Below are positions 1 through 7,425 of a stretch of DNA of 21,122 nt, in pieces; position 1 is the stretch's first letter, and each line of letters opens with the position of its first letter. The translations under genes were made by a program, and so were the position numbers. The stretch comes from Boothiomyces macroporosus (lineage: Eukaryota > Chytridiomycota > Chytridiomycetes > Rhizophydiales > Terramycetaceae): positions 1-21,122 of the forward strand of contig JADGKB010000175.1 in NCBI GenBank assembly GCA_027604185.1, given 5' to 3'. The notes beneath the pieces are model-generated. The model was not told the origin of the DNA. It saw only the letters and a program-made list of their open reading frames with translations, and searched no databases.

Positions 1-545
1 TGAGAATGACCATGATGTTGATGTGAATCACCATGCTGATGAGAATGACTATGCGAATGATCATGTCCAGCAAAAAACTTTCTTGTTTTCTCTGTAGGAT
101 TAAATTCGAAAATCAAAAGCTTTCCATTCGGTTTCAACTTTGAGCAGAGCTTTTTTACAATTTCACCAGCATTATCACCGGCATGATGCAGTACAAGTGA
201 TGTAATTACTACATCGAATAATTCATCGCCCAATCCAGATCCATCCGGTTCAATCTTCTTTACGTGTATCTTGGATTTTGCTGCTGGATCGAGCTGCAAT
301 TTCTTTTCCAACTGATCAAGCATAGGTTGCGAAACATCAGCCGCTAAAATAAAAGAGCATTGGGAAGATAAAGCTATGGTATTTAGTCCAGTACCACAAC
401 CATAATCCAACATTGTTAATCCTTCTTTCCACCACACAGATTTAGTTAAAGCGCCGATAAGTGTTCGGGAAAAGACTCTGGTTGCATCTACTTCATCGTA
501 CGTTGCAGCTTCTTCATTTCCGTATTGTTCTCCGTGAGTTGACAT
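1..545 (-). CDS. SAM-dependent methyltransferase with His-rich insert, 5' part (runs off left edge)
   Basis: The minus strand is open from the ATG at 545 to the window edge: 181 codons with no stop and no intron. It reads as a class I (Rossmann-fold) SAM-dependent methyltransferase. Motif I is DYGCGTGLN at residues 47-55 (SAM-binding glycine loop). The acidic residue after strand 2 is D70 in AADVS. Motif II lies in FDVVITSLVLHHAGD (110-124), and strand 5 is KLLIFEF (142-148). From residue 161 the protein enters a His-rich stretch (HDHSHSHSHQHGDSHQHHGH) placed after strand 5, where an insert or metal-binding loop would fall. The C-terminal part lies outside the window, so substrate and full length cannot be told. 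The start is chosen because it gives the usual short N-terminal extension (GEQYGNEEAATYDE) before motif I. The substrate is unknown; the fold is secure. Confidence 0.85.
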   Translation of the reverse strand, partial: MSTHGEQYGNEEAATYDEVDATRVFSRTLIGALTKSVWWKEGLTMLDYGCGTGLNTIALSSQCSFILAADVSQPMLDQLEKKLQLDPAAKSKIHVKKIEPDGSGLGDELFDVVITSLVLHHAGDNAGEIVKKLCSKLKPNGKLLIFEFNPTEKTRKFFAGHDHSHSHSHQHGDSHQHHGHS

Positions 546-828
546 GATTGACTTTTTTCAAAATTCAAGTTTCTTTTAAATGGAAGATTTCGGGTAAAGT
601 CGGGTATTAGAGTATCACCAGATGCGGAAGAATTGGCGAATGAAACTCTAGTTTGCGGAAGGCGAATTAGCAAAGCGGTTACAAAAGGATCTAAAAGGAA
701 TCAATCTTTCTAGAACGCACTTACAGCACTTGACCAAGCAATCAAACGTGCAAATCCTTCTAAAGTAGACTTGAGCTTTGGAATTTGTAAAGTATCAGGC
801 TTTTAGTAAGCGTGAACGGCTGAATTTT
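546..828. other. Unique intergenic sequence left of the duplication
   Basis: This is the only non-duplicated intergenic stretch. It contains the F-box relic described separately (697-768). A second reading is possible on the plus strand: an ATG at 580, a putative 17-nt intron (593-609) and a further putative intron (678-713) would give a protein of about 57 residues ending at 806. That reading is weak. I see no TATA box or other clear gene here. Confidence 0.4.
697..768 (+). pseudogene. Relic of an F-box/LRR gene (gene A family)
   Basis: The frame beginning GGA at 697 reads GINLSRTHLQHLTKQSNVQI and soon stops at TAG 766-768. Its core, 721-750, matches gene A positions 2402-2431 at 24 of 30 bases in the same frame (LQHLTKQSNV against LQHFTKKSNV). 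Five of the six mismatches fall at third codon positions, the pattern of once-selected coding sequence. A three-codon gap separates this core from the flanking GIN/EIN match. No F-box or LRR part survives nearby, so this is a fragment. The match is short and was aligned by eye. Confidence 0.45.
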
Positions 829-1092
829 ACATGGTTTAACCCAGCTGTTATTTTTGTCTGTAGTTAGCACAATCTCAAGCCTACATCCAGCCATTACAGT
901 TAAATTGCTCTTCATTCGTTTGTACAAACTGCCACGTGGAATAAATATCAACATATCTAAAAAGTAACCAAAGAACTACTAAATCCAGGCTGATTCGTGA
1001 ATCAAATACAGCATTACCAAAGGACTATCCACTACTCACTTTTTTCCGTGTTTATAACAATGTTCCAATCTCGGTCATGCACTTGTAAAATG

Positions 1093-1099
1093 TGACTCA
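1093..1099 (+). promoter_or_regulatory. bZIP (AP-1/Gcn4-type) site upstream of gene A
   Basis: TGACTCA is a perfect AP-1/Gcn4 half-palindrome. It ends 12 bp before the TATA box of gene A. The copy-2 equivalent is 11240-11246. Confidence 0.5.
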
Positions 1100-1111
1100 T
1101 GAGGTACAAAG

Positions 1112-1120
1112 TATAAATAG
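1112..1120 (+). promoter_or_regulatory. TATA box of gene A, copy 1
   Basis: TATAAATAG is a consensus TATA box beginning 33 nt before the gene A start codon. With a typical TATA-to-start distance of about 30 nt, the 5' leader would be almost absent. Confidence 0.7.
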
Positions 1121-1144
1121 CGAGGACGAAGATCTCTTTCCAAA

Positions 1145-2788
1145 ATGAACTTGACAACTCTTCCAAATGATATACACTATTTACTGGCACAGTACATGGA
1201 TATGCAACAACTGGTAAAGTTCTCCTTGTCCTGCAGATACTTTTACGAATTCTACGCTCCCTTTCGAAAGCTATATGGGAATGGATATTGGCCAGAAACG
1301 TGGTGCAACAAGGACAATTATCAAGTTTTGAAAAATATTCAAAAACAAGGATTCAGTTTCAAGACTGTAGTTATCGGTTTCCCACTAATAAGAGAAATAC
1401 TTGCTAATCCGCCTGCAGAGTCGGTTGGTATTACAATTGCACTATTTGAATACGACCATGGTGCACCGATTGATTGGGAACCATTGTTAGAGTGTAAAGA
1501 CATCACCCGTATATCATTTCCGCCAGTTAATCGAAGATATGAAAGCAATTTTGATGAAGATATCGCAGTTGATACAATTCCTGGTATTATTAAAAACCTA
1601 TCTGTTTGGAAGAAACTTTTCATATTAGAATTTGGGAACGAGAATGTGGATTTCAACATGTTGGCCGAGACACTACCCCAATCTTCAGTTGTGGAGTTGA
1701 ATATTTCCTATGGAAGAAGAGTTCAAGCACTGTTTCCAATTATTGAAAGAACAAACATCAAAAGACTGGGATTGGAACATTGCAAGTTAACTGATCAGGA
1801 CTTGTTGCAAATAGGAGGGTATCTTGAAAAATGGAAGATTGAAAAGCTGTCGCTTAGTTATAACCATGGAATTACTGAAGAAGGAATATCTGCAATTGCA
1901 AATGCAATCACTAAATCTAATCTTCAATTCTTGGATCTTTCATCCTATGATGGATGTAATAGAGTAACCTTTGAATTAGCAAAGACAATATTTGAAAAAA
2001 CAAAGGTATCGAAACTAAGAGGATTCAATTTCAAGGTGTACCCTCACACTCTGGAAAACGATCGACTGGTTGCAGAATATCTACAGTTTTTCGCTGGAAC
2101 TAATTTATACTTTGAACATGAAGATGAATTACTGTATTCATTGTTGGTGAAGAATCTAAAAAACAGTAATGCAAATTCAATTGAACTAAAAATCTCGAAA
2201 GTGCTAACTCAACTGCCTCAAATTTTAAACGGAATCTCAAACAATTCAAAAATTCATTCAGTGTACTTTAAAGCAAGTGAAACACTGTTGAATACCACTA
2301 ATGAGGATGATTTAGAATTCACCAATGCAGTTTTACCATACATCAACTCTTTTTATATCCCTACATTTGAAATCAATGGTATTCGACGAACTAGGATGCT
2401 TTTACAGCATTTTACCAAAAAATCGAATGTGAGGGAGGTAGATATAATTCCTACAACTGCAGAAATAGACTTGAACGACTTGGACATGATTGCAGAATAT
2501 CTCAGGAATTCTAATGTTTACTCTATTAAAATCAAAAAAGGAATTGCATGGAGTGACAAGGCAATTACAAAGATTGCCCAATTCTATAAGGGCACAAAGA
2601 TAAACAGCATGGAAATTGATGCGCAAGGGGTAACGCAAGATGGGATTATTCGGTTGGCAGAGGAATTGAATTCCTTAAACTTATCTGAGTGGATATTTAT
2701 CAATCTGAAAGGAACGGGACATCGTGGAATCAAGCTTGATGGTATTTTTGCAGCCCAAAAATCTCAAATTGGGCTTGTAATCCAATAA
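1145..2788 (+). CDS. F-box/leucine-rich-repeat protein A, copy 1 (547 aa)
   Basis: This is an intronless gene of 547 codons. Residues 2-42 form an F-box (NLTTLPNDIHYLLAQYMDMQ, then hydrophobic and Cys/Phe-rich positions ending SCRYFYEFY), the segment that binds Skp1 in SCF ubiquitin ligases. The rest is built of degenerate leucine-rich repeats. The clearest RNI-type units are at about 205-270 (LGLEHCKLTDQDLLQIGGYL, KLSLSYN.GITEEGISAIA, FLDLSSY). There is no signal peptide or membrane segment, so a cytosolic or nuclear substrate adaptor is expected (inference from family). Gene B downstream is a paralog. Against the copy-2 protein it has W53, N135, E138, I160, A195, D269, K297, N305 and V309. 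The first ATG after the TATA box is used. An AATAAA overlaps the stop codon. Confidence 0.9.
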   Translation: MNLTTLPNDIHYLLAQYMDMQQLVKFSLSCRYFYEFYAPFRKLYGNGYWPETWCNKDNYQVLKNIQKQGFSFKTVVIGFPLIREILANPPAESVGITIALFEYDHGAPIDWEPLLECKDITRISFPPVNRRYESNFDEDIAVDTIPGIIKNLSVWKKLFILEFGNENVDFNMLAETLPQSSVVELNISYGRRVQALFPIIERTNIKRLGLEHCKLTDQDLLQIGGYLEKWKIEKLSLSYNHGITEEGISAIANAITKSNLQFLDLSSYDGCNRVTFELAKTIFEKTKVSKLRGFNFKVYPHTLENDRLVAEYLQFFAGTNLYFEHEDELLYSLLVKNLKNSNANSIELKISKVLTQLPQILNGISNNSKIHSVYFKASETLLNTTNEDDLEFTNAVLPYINSFYIPTFEINGIRRTRMLLQHFTKKSNVREVDIIPTTAEIDLNDLDMIAEYLRNSNVYSIKIKKGIAWSDKAITKIAQFYKGTKINSMEIDAQGVTQDGIIRLAEELNSLNLSEWIFINLKGTGHRGIKLDGIFAAQKSQIGLVIQ

Positions 2789-2789
2789 A
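2784..2789 (+). terminator. Polyadenylation signal overlapping the stop of gene A
   Basis: AATAAA is formed by the last codon CAA, the TAA stop and the next base. The copy-2 equivalent is 12931-12936. Confidence 0.5.
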
Positions 2790-3124
2790 ATACTCCATTA
2801 AATTAGATAATCATTTCAGCAAGGCTTTACAGTAAGTTGTAGTTTATTACTTGAGAATCTTAGGCGTAGTTTTACTTTGATACTGGATAAGCTAACGGCA
2901 AGTTCTAATCAAACAGAAGTGTAAAATCAAATATCATTCAGATTTAATAGTGGTTGCTTCAAGTAGTATTGCTTGGTCAATAACAAAATTCCACATGATT
3001 AATATAGTGCAAAGGACCAAGGCAACTATTGCTATCGCAGCACATACTCGGGAAGTTCAATCTTGATATATTAATTTGTTGAAATTTGCGAAAATGTTGC
3101 AAATGTCTTCTCATAAAATTCCTA
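2789..3124. other. Intergenic region A-B
   Basis: This is 336 bp of AT-rich spacer. A TATA-like element (TATATTAA, from about 3066) lies about 59 nt before the gene B start. A short upstream reading frame opens at 3094. I see no RNA gene or repeat. The copy-2 equivalent, 12936-13271, appears identical. Confidence 0.5.
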
Positions 3125-3195
3125 ATGGATCTGACAACTCTCCCACTGGATATCCACCACATCATTGCACAATACCTAAAACTAAAAGATATTAG
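3094..3195 (+). other. Possible upstream ORF overlapping the start of gene B
   Basis: An ATG at 3094 opens a 33-codon frame ending at TAG 3193-3195, out of frame with gene B and overlapping its first 70 bases. It matters only if transcripts begin upstream of 3094. With a TATA-like element at about 3066, the start site could fall just past this ATG and exclude it. Copy 2: 13241-13342. Confidence 0.3.
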
Positions 3196-4843
3196 ACGAC
3201 TATCGTTTACTTGCAAATTTTTATATCAGTTCTACACCTCTCTTCGACAACTAGGAAAGCTTGGAGTTGGATGGCCAATCGCCTCGCACTACTCTCGCTT
3301 TTATCGCCAATTAAAAGGAATTAATGTGCGAGGATTCAAGTTCAAAGAAGTTGTGTTGGCAATGCCGCTACAGAAAGAAATGTTTACAAATTTGCCTCCA
3401 ACTGACTCTATTACTGTTGCTGTTTGGCCAATTGAAGATCCAAAGGGATATTCACAGGGCAATTTGGAAATAGAAAAAACTGGATTTGAATTAATGTCAA
3501 GTTGCAAAAATATTAGGAAAATTGTAATTAACTACCCAGATTGGATTTATGAATCCATGTCACGATTCAGATGCGTAAATATCTCGATCGCTAAACGGAT
3601 ATTTGAAAACCTTACTGTTTGGAAGAACCTCAAGATTTTAGAACTTGCTCGTGAAGATATTGAATATTCCCCACTAGCAAAATTGTTACCAATGACTAAT
3701 GTTACTGAATTGAAAATAGGGCTTGGAACAGGAGTTTGTGTATTATTCCCTATTATAGAGTTTACAAAACTCAAGTCGCTCACACTGGCTGATTGCAAAC
3801 TTGTCGATGCAGATTTGACTCAAATTGCGGGATTCCTAGAAAAGTGGAAAATTGATAAATTGTCTCTTGGTTATGCGGTATCTGATAAACGGATGTGGGA
3901 TGATTACTATAACAGGTTTACAGATGTAGGGGTCATCAAGTTGGCCGAATCAATTCCCAAATCAAAGATCAAAGAGTTAGACCTTACGACAAGATATACA
4001 AATGATCTCTCATTTATAGCTGTTAAAGCAGTTTTCGATGCAGTTCCCAAGTCTAACTTGGTATCAATAGCACTGATTAACCGTATAAATAACGTGCAAA
4101 CTGGCCTACAAATTGCTCGTAATCTAAAGTATTTAGATTATAAAAAGCTTAAAATTGATCTGGATAATGAAGAGTTCTACAATCTCCTGGCTAAAAATAT
4201 CAAGTACAGCAAGTTGAGGAAGTTGAGGTTCGTTTTACCGAAAGCTGTTTCTAGATTATCTGCGTTGTTAATGGCAATCTCTCGACATCCCACAATCAAG
4301 AAAATTAATATCAAGGGAGAGAATTTCGGATTAATGGGATCTCCACCAATAGTGTCTCCAGAAGAGTACTGCCAGGTTTTTTCCCCATATGTCAATATAC
4401 TGCCGTTCAACAAGTTTTATATAGATGGAATCCATCACGCATCAATGTTGATAAAGCACATAAACAAGGACTCAACCATTAAAGTACTTACCATATCCCC
4501 TGCATGTGAAAGAGTAACTGAAGACCTATTAAAAGAATTGGCAAAGAATATTGCAAACTCTAATATTAAAGAAATTTATATTCTCTATGGAATAAAATGG
4601 CAAAGCGCAGAGTTTGGAACAATTGCAGAATTCTTCAATTGCGCTACTTTGGAGTTGATTGACATTTCTGCTGAAGGAATTTCAAGGACGGGATTCATAT
4701 GTCTAGCAGAGAAACTAAAGCAAAAATCACTAACGAGGCAAGTTAGAGTTGCCGTTTCAGGCACATCTCAAGATCCAGAGAAAATCGTAAACAAAATTTT
4801 GGGCACTGAATCACTGATTAGCATTTACAGCAATCACTACTAA
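3125..4843 (+). CDS. F-box/leucine-rich-repeat protein B, copy 1 (572 aa)
   Basis: This is a paralog of gene A. Residues 2-42 are an F-box (DLTTLPLDIHHIIAQYLKLK ... SFTCKFLYQFY), followed by irregular LRRs. The best RNI-type units are LKSLTLADCKLVDADLTQIA and KIKELDLTT. A and B share blocks in the same order: the PND/PLDIH F-box start, LTVWKNL/LSVWKKL, an LFPIIE...L...CKL segment, a GFLEKWKI/GYLEKWKI segment and a C-terminal GI.W repeat. The chosen start is the ATG at 3125, which puts MDLTTLP in register with gene A's MNLTTLP. The frame is open 13 codons further upstream but without an in-frame ATG. The expected role is an SCF substrate-recognition subunit (inference). The stop is followed by AATAAA at 4890-4895. 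No introns. Confidence 0.9.
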   Translation: MDLTTLPLDIHHIIAQYLKLKDIRRLSFTCKFLYQFYTSLRQLGKLGVGWPIASHYSRFYRQLKGINVRGFKFKEVVLAMPLQKEMFTNLPPTDSITVAVWPIEDPKGYSQGNLEIEKTGFELMSSCKNIRKIVINYPDWIYESMSRFRCVNISIAKRIFENLTVWKNLKILELAREDIEYSPLAKLLPMTNVTELKIGLGTGVCVLFPIIEFTKLKSLTLADCKLVDADLTQIAGFLEKWKIDKLSLGYAVSDKRMWDDYYNRFTDVGVIKLAESIPKSKIKELDLTTRYTNDLSFIAVKAVFDAVPKSNLVSIALINRINNVQTGLQIARNLKYLDYKKLKIDLDNEEFYNLLAKNIKYSKLRKLRFVLPKAVSRLSALLMAISRHPTIKKINIKGENFGLMGSPPIVSPEEYCQVFSPYVNILPFNKFYIDGIHHASMLIKHINKDSTIKVLTISPACERVTEDLLKELAKNIANSNIKEIYILYGIKWQSAEFGTIAEFFNCATLELIDISAEGISRTGFICLAEKLKQKSLTRQVRVAVSGTSQDPEKIVNKILGTESLISIYSNHY

Positions 4844-4889
4844 CTGTCAAAATTTTCTTCTAGTAGAATCACTGTTGTTACTGATTAAT

Positions 4890-4895
4890 AATAAA
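4890..4895 (+). terminator. Polyadenylation signal of gene B
   Basis: AATAAA lies 46 nt after the stop codon. Copy 2: 15037-15042. Confidence 0.5.
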
Positions 4896-5342
4896 TAGGG
4901 ATTTCAGAAATCTTTGCGGTCCAAGTCGATATGTTCATTACAGAGGCAATACACGGTTGGTAATATAGAAAGTTTCGGGATTGAAAGAGCATATGTGCAG
5001 GCAATCTAAACCATTCGAAAGATGATCACTTCTATGTTATTTGAACATGAATTTCACAGAAATGTTTGTAATTACTTCAGCGTGTATTATTTTTCAACCT
5101 TACCAACTTACTAGTCACTTTATCGAGTTTACTATATACCGAGGCAGAAATTGAATCCATATTATTCATACTGACATTATTGATACGGACAGCGGTACCG
5201 GAAATAAAGTGCGGATTCAATCCAGCTCAGTTATGGAATCAATAAATGGCAACTGTCTTCAAATTTCCAAATATTCACATTAGCGCTGTTTTTATCTAAT
5301 TTACTGTCAGATTGGCAATGAACAATTGTTTAACTATCTGGC

Positions 5343-5350
5343 TGACGTCA
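5343..5350 (+). promoter_or_regulatory. CRE-type bZIP palindrome upstream of gene C
   Basis: TGACGTCA is the full CREB/ATF palindrome and ends 27 bp before the gene C ATG. Copy 2: 15490-15497. Confidence 0.5.
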
Positions 5351-5377
5351 TTGTAAGTTCCTATCTTGATTTACGAA

Positions 5378-6148
5378 ATGGACTTTTGCAATGTACTTTC
5401 TGGAATAGCTTTGGGGATGACTCTAAATGATATAGGACTATCTCAAGTTGTCAAGGGAAAGAGGATACCCGTGCTAATGTTCATAACTGCAATCACTGCG
5501 TTAATTTATGTCTTGGGTGCAGAATTATTAATACACGCAAACATGGGTTCCTCATCTATTCTGCCAATCTTAGTTGGAGTGCTAATGAATTTTTGTGATG
5601 CTATTTCGACTATCCTATTCAGTTTTGCAATGATATCGCGACTAGTTGCTATTCTTCCAGTGGGTCCATTCAAAAAGTACTTGTATTTTATTATGATTAT
5701 CCCCTTGACTTATCCTGCTGTTGATATATATGCGGCGTTCTTGTTGATTGGCTTTCCACTCAGTCCCAAAACCAGTATTGTAATGTTTGCAATAGGAAAT
5801 TTCGCTTGTGGATTGACATTCTTTACGATTGATTTGGCATTGACAATGTGGTTGGTGAAACACAAAAATGGCAGCATTCGCACTATCTATTACTTTCCAT
5901 TTGTTGCTGGATTACTTTATATGGGAGTGGCAATTGGGACAGCTGCAAATCCATCAATCGACTCTGCGCCAATCTATCTTGCGTATTCACTGGATATCCT
6001 TGCTTACCAGCAAGTTTTACGAAACCTGGTGAATGGTGCGCCAATGAAAAAAAGGAGTAGCTCAATGAAGTCTTCATTTCTCTCAAGAAATCGCAAAAAG
6101 CTGAAAATTTCCTTTGGAAATATAACATCGAACAGTCAGAAAGAATAA
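5378..6148 (+). CDS. Predicted seven-helix membrane protein C, copy 1 (256 aa)
   Basis: This is the first of three adjacent paralogs. Hydrophobic segments fall at about 3-22, 30-50, 60-85, 101-122, 133-160, 168-188 and 198-215, so about seven helices. A basic, Ser-rich tail follows (KKRSSSMKSSFLSRNRKKLK), probably cytosolic. Motifs shared with D and E are MD.CN at the start, VLMF.TA.TA.IY in helix 2, AMISRLVAILP at the end of helix 3, YP.VDIYA..LL.G.PL in helix 4, YYFPF.AGL.YM in helix 6 and YLAY..DILAYQQV in helix 7. The SR after helix 3 is placed like the arginine of GPCR helix 3, but I do not recognise a GPCR family. A surface receptor or transporter is possible. The ATG at 5378 is chosen over a non-ATG extension because it aligns with D and E. 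No introns. Confidence 0.85.
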   Translation: MDFCNVLSGIALGMTLNDIGLSQVVKGKRIPVLMFITAITALIYVLGAELLIHANMGSSSILPILVGVLMNFCDAISTILFSFAMISRLVAILPVGPFKKYLYFIMIIPLTYPAVDIYAAFLLIGFPLSPKTSIVMFAIGNFACGLTFFTIDLALTMWLVKHKNGSIRTIYYFPFVAGLLYMGVAIGTAANPSIDSAPIYLAYSLDILAYQQVLRNLVNGAPMKKRSSSMKSSFLSRNRKKLKISFGNITSNSQKE

Positions 6149-6152
6149 TAAA
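6147..6152 (+). terminator. Polyadenylation signal overlapping the stop of gene C
   Basis: AATAAA begins inside the TAA stop codon. Copy 2: 16294-16299. Confidence 0.5.
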
Positions 6153-6257
6153 ATAGATTACCCAATGAGCCTGATAGAAAGTTTGAAATCATTTTAAATG
6201 AAAGTATCAAAGTGTTTTCACAATGTTGGCGGGTTTCAACTACCACTTGAGTGAAAA

Positions 6258-6276
6258 ACGCGTTTGGCGGGCGAAA
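6258..6276 (+). promoter_or_regulatory. E2F/MBF-like composite element
   Basis: ACGCGT (the MluI cell-cycle box of fungal MBF) runs directly into TTTGGCGGGCGAAA, which resembles the E2F site on both strands. A further TTGGCGGG lies at 6226-6233. The element stands out from the AT-rich surroundings, about 310 bp upstream of gene D. Function is inferred from the motif only. Copy 2: 16405-16423. Confidence 0.3.
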
Positions 6277-6524
6277 CTCCGTTGGAATAATTCACATTCC
6301 CAACACAAGCTATTTACATTTGGATTACTCCTACAGGCTTTAAATTTCTAATTGAGATTATCTGAATTTTAGTTTGCGAAATCATTCCAATCTTGGAATT
6401 TGACCAGTTTAGTCAGGCAATTTAATCTAATCATATCAAACGTAGTTAATCTACACACTTGATATCAAAAGTGACAGTAATTCAACTGCAATTAATTTGG
6501 TCCTTGTGGATTTCGTGATAGGTG

Positions 6525-6531
6525 TACGTCA
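6525..6531 (+). promoter_or_regulatory. CRE-like bZIP site upstream of gene D
   Basis: TACGTCA (TGACGTA on the other strand) ends 12 bp before the gene D TATA box, the same spacing as TGACTCA-TATA in gene A. Copy 2: 16672-16678. Confidence 0.45.
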
Positions 6532-6543
6532 CCCATGTTAATC

Positions 6544-6552
6544 TATATAAAG
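6544..6552 (+). promoter_or_regulatory. TATA box of gene D
   Basis: TATATAAAG begins 42 nt before the gene D ATG, leaving room for a leader of roughly 10 nt. Copy 2: 16691-16699. Confidence 0.7.
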
Positions 6553-6585
6553 GAATAGAGCGCACAGAATTAACAGTACTAGAAA

Positions 6586-7425
6586 ATGGATGTATGCAAT
6601 TTTTTGTCTGGCGTTGCTTTGGGGATGACAGTTAGTGATATTGGCCTTCAACCAGTGATTGCAGGCAAGAAAATTCCAGTGTTGATGTTTCTCACAGCCG
6701 TAACAGCATTTATCTACATTTTGGGGTTTGAAATCCAAGCAAGAGTGCCTTTGGACCCCTCTAGTCCGGAATATGCTGCAGTAGGTGTGCTTATGAGCAT
6801 TGCGGATGCTGTCACGTCCATTCCATACACATATGCCATGATTTCCAGATTGATAGCCATCTTACCAATCGGCACAAGGAAAAACTACTTGTATATGGTT
6901 ATGATAGTCCCTCTTGTGTATCCAGTTGTGGATATCTATGCCATTTTGCTTTTACTTGGGTATCCATTAAACCCAGTCACTAGTGCCAAGCTTTTCGCTG
7001 TTGGTGGGTTTGCGTTTGGCTTCACATTCTTTGTGATCGATATTGCTGTTACGTTATGGCTGCTAAAGTACAACTCGAGTGATCACAAGTTGATATACTA
7101 TTTTCCATTCTTTGCAGGTTTATTATACATGGCAACTACGATTGCGGCGGCCTTCAACACAAATATTGATTCTTCTCCGGTGTATTTGGCGTACTGCATT
7201 GATATCTTGGCTTATCAGCAAGTCTCAAGAAGTTTGACAAGAGCTGTGGTTGCTCCAAAGAAAGGCTCTGACAAAGGCTCTCAAAAAAAGAATGATTCAG
7301 GATCTACTTCTACAAAAAATACTGATTCTAGTTCTTCTTCAATCAAATCTCCAGTAGTTGGAAAAATGAATTCAAAGAGAAACATTCCTATTGGGAAATC
7401 TGTAATGCAAAATGATGCGCAATGA
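6586..7425 (+). CDS. Predicted seven-helix membrane protein D, copy 1 (279 aa)
   Basis: This is a paralog of C and E with the same seven hydrophobic segments and motifs: VLMFLTAVTAFIY, AMISRLIAILP, YPVVDIYAILLLLGYPLNP, FFVIDIAVTLWLL, YYFPFFAGLLYM and YLAYCIDILAYQQV. It is the longest of the three because of its C-terminal tail. That tail (from about residue 225) is low-complexity, rich in Ser, Lys, Thr and Asn (KKGSDKGSQKKNDSGSTSTK and a run of five Ser), typical of a flexible, possibly phosphorylated cytosolic tail. There is no cleavable signal peptide; the first helix starts almost at the N-terminus. It has the clearest promoter of the three, and AATAAA overlaps the stop codon. Function unknown. 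No introns. Confidence 0.87.
   Translation: MDVCNFLSGVALGMTVSDIGLQPVIAGKKIPVLMFLTAVTAFIYILGFEIQARVPLDPSSPEYAAVGVLMSIADAVTSIPYTYAMISRLIAILPIGTRKNYLYMVMIVPLVYPVVDIYAILLLLGYPLNPVTSAKLFAVGGFAFGFTFFVIDIAVTLWLLKYNSSDHKLIYYFPFFAGLLYMATTIAAAFNTNIDSSPVYLAYCIDILAYQQVSRSLTRAVVAPKKGSDKGSQKKNDSGSTSTKNTDSSSSSIKSPVVGKMNSKRNIPIGKSVMQNDAQ

Larger units (their letters stand above)
4844..5377. other. Intergenic region B-C
   Basis: This is a 534-bp AT-rich spacer. It holds the gene B AATAAA (4890-4895) and, at its end, a perfect TGACGTCA palindrome 27 bp before gene C. I see no convincing TATA box, RNA gene or additional ORF. Copy 2: 14991-15524. Confidence 0.5.
6149..6585. other. Intergenic region C-D with promoter elements
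   Basis: This is a 437-bp spacer. It has two GC-richer elements resembling E2F/MBF sites (6226-6233 and 6258-6276) and, next to gene D, a CRE-like site and a TATA box. I see no RNA gene. Copy 2: 16296-16732. Confidence 0.5.

Noticed and set aside
488..673. Minus-strand frame overlapping the methyltransferase start
   Set aside because: It starts at a TTG, not an ATG, and overlaps the well-supported methyltransferase frame. No 20-nt-type intron joins it to that gene.
760..954. Minus-strand 64-codon frame upstream of gene A (and 10919-11101 in copy 2)
   Set aside because: It has no recognisable domain, overlaps the divergent promoter region, and its C-terminal part is entirely different in the two copies. 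I did not annotate it as a gene.
5207..5226. tRNA-like T-arm (GGATTCAATCC)
   Set aside because: No matching acceptor, D or anticodon arms at the right spacing on either strand.
5848..6128. Additional frames inside gene C on both strands
   Set aside because: They are shadows of the conserved seven-helix frame, lack family motifs and partly start at non-ATG codons.
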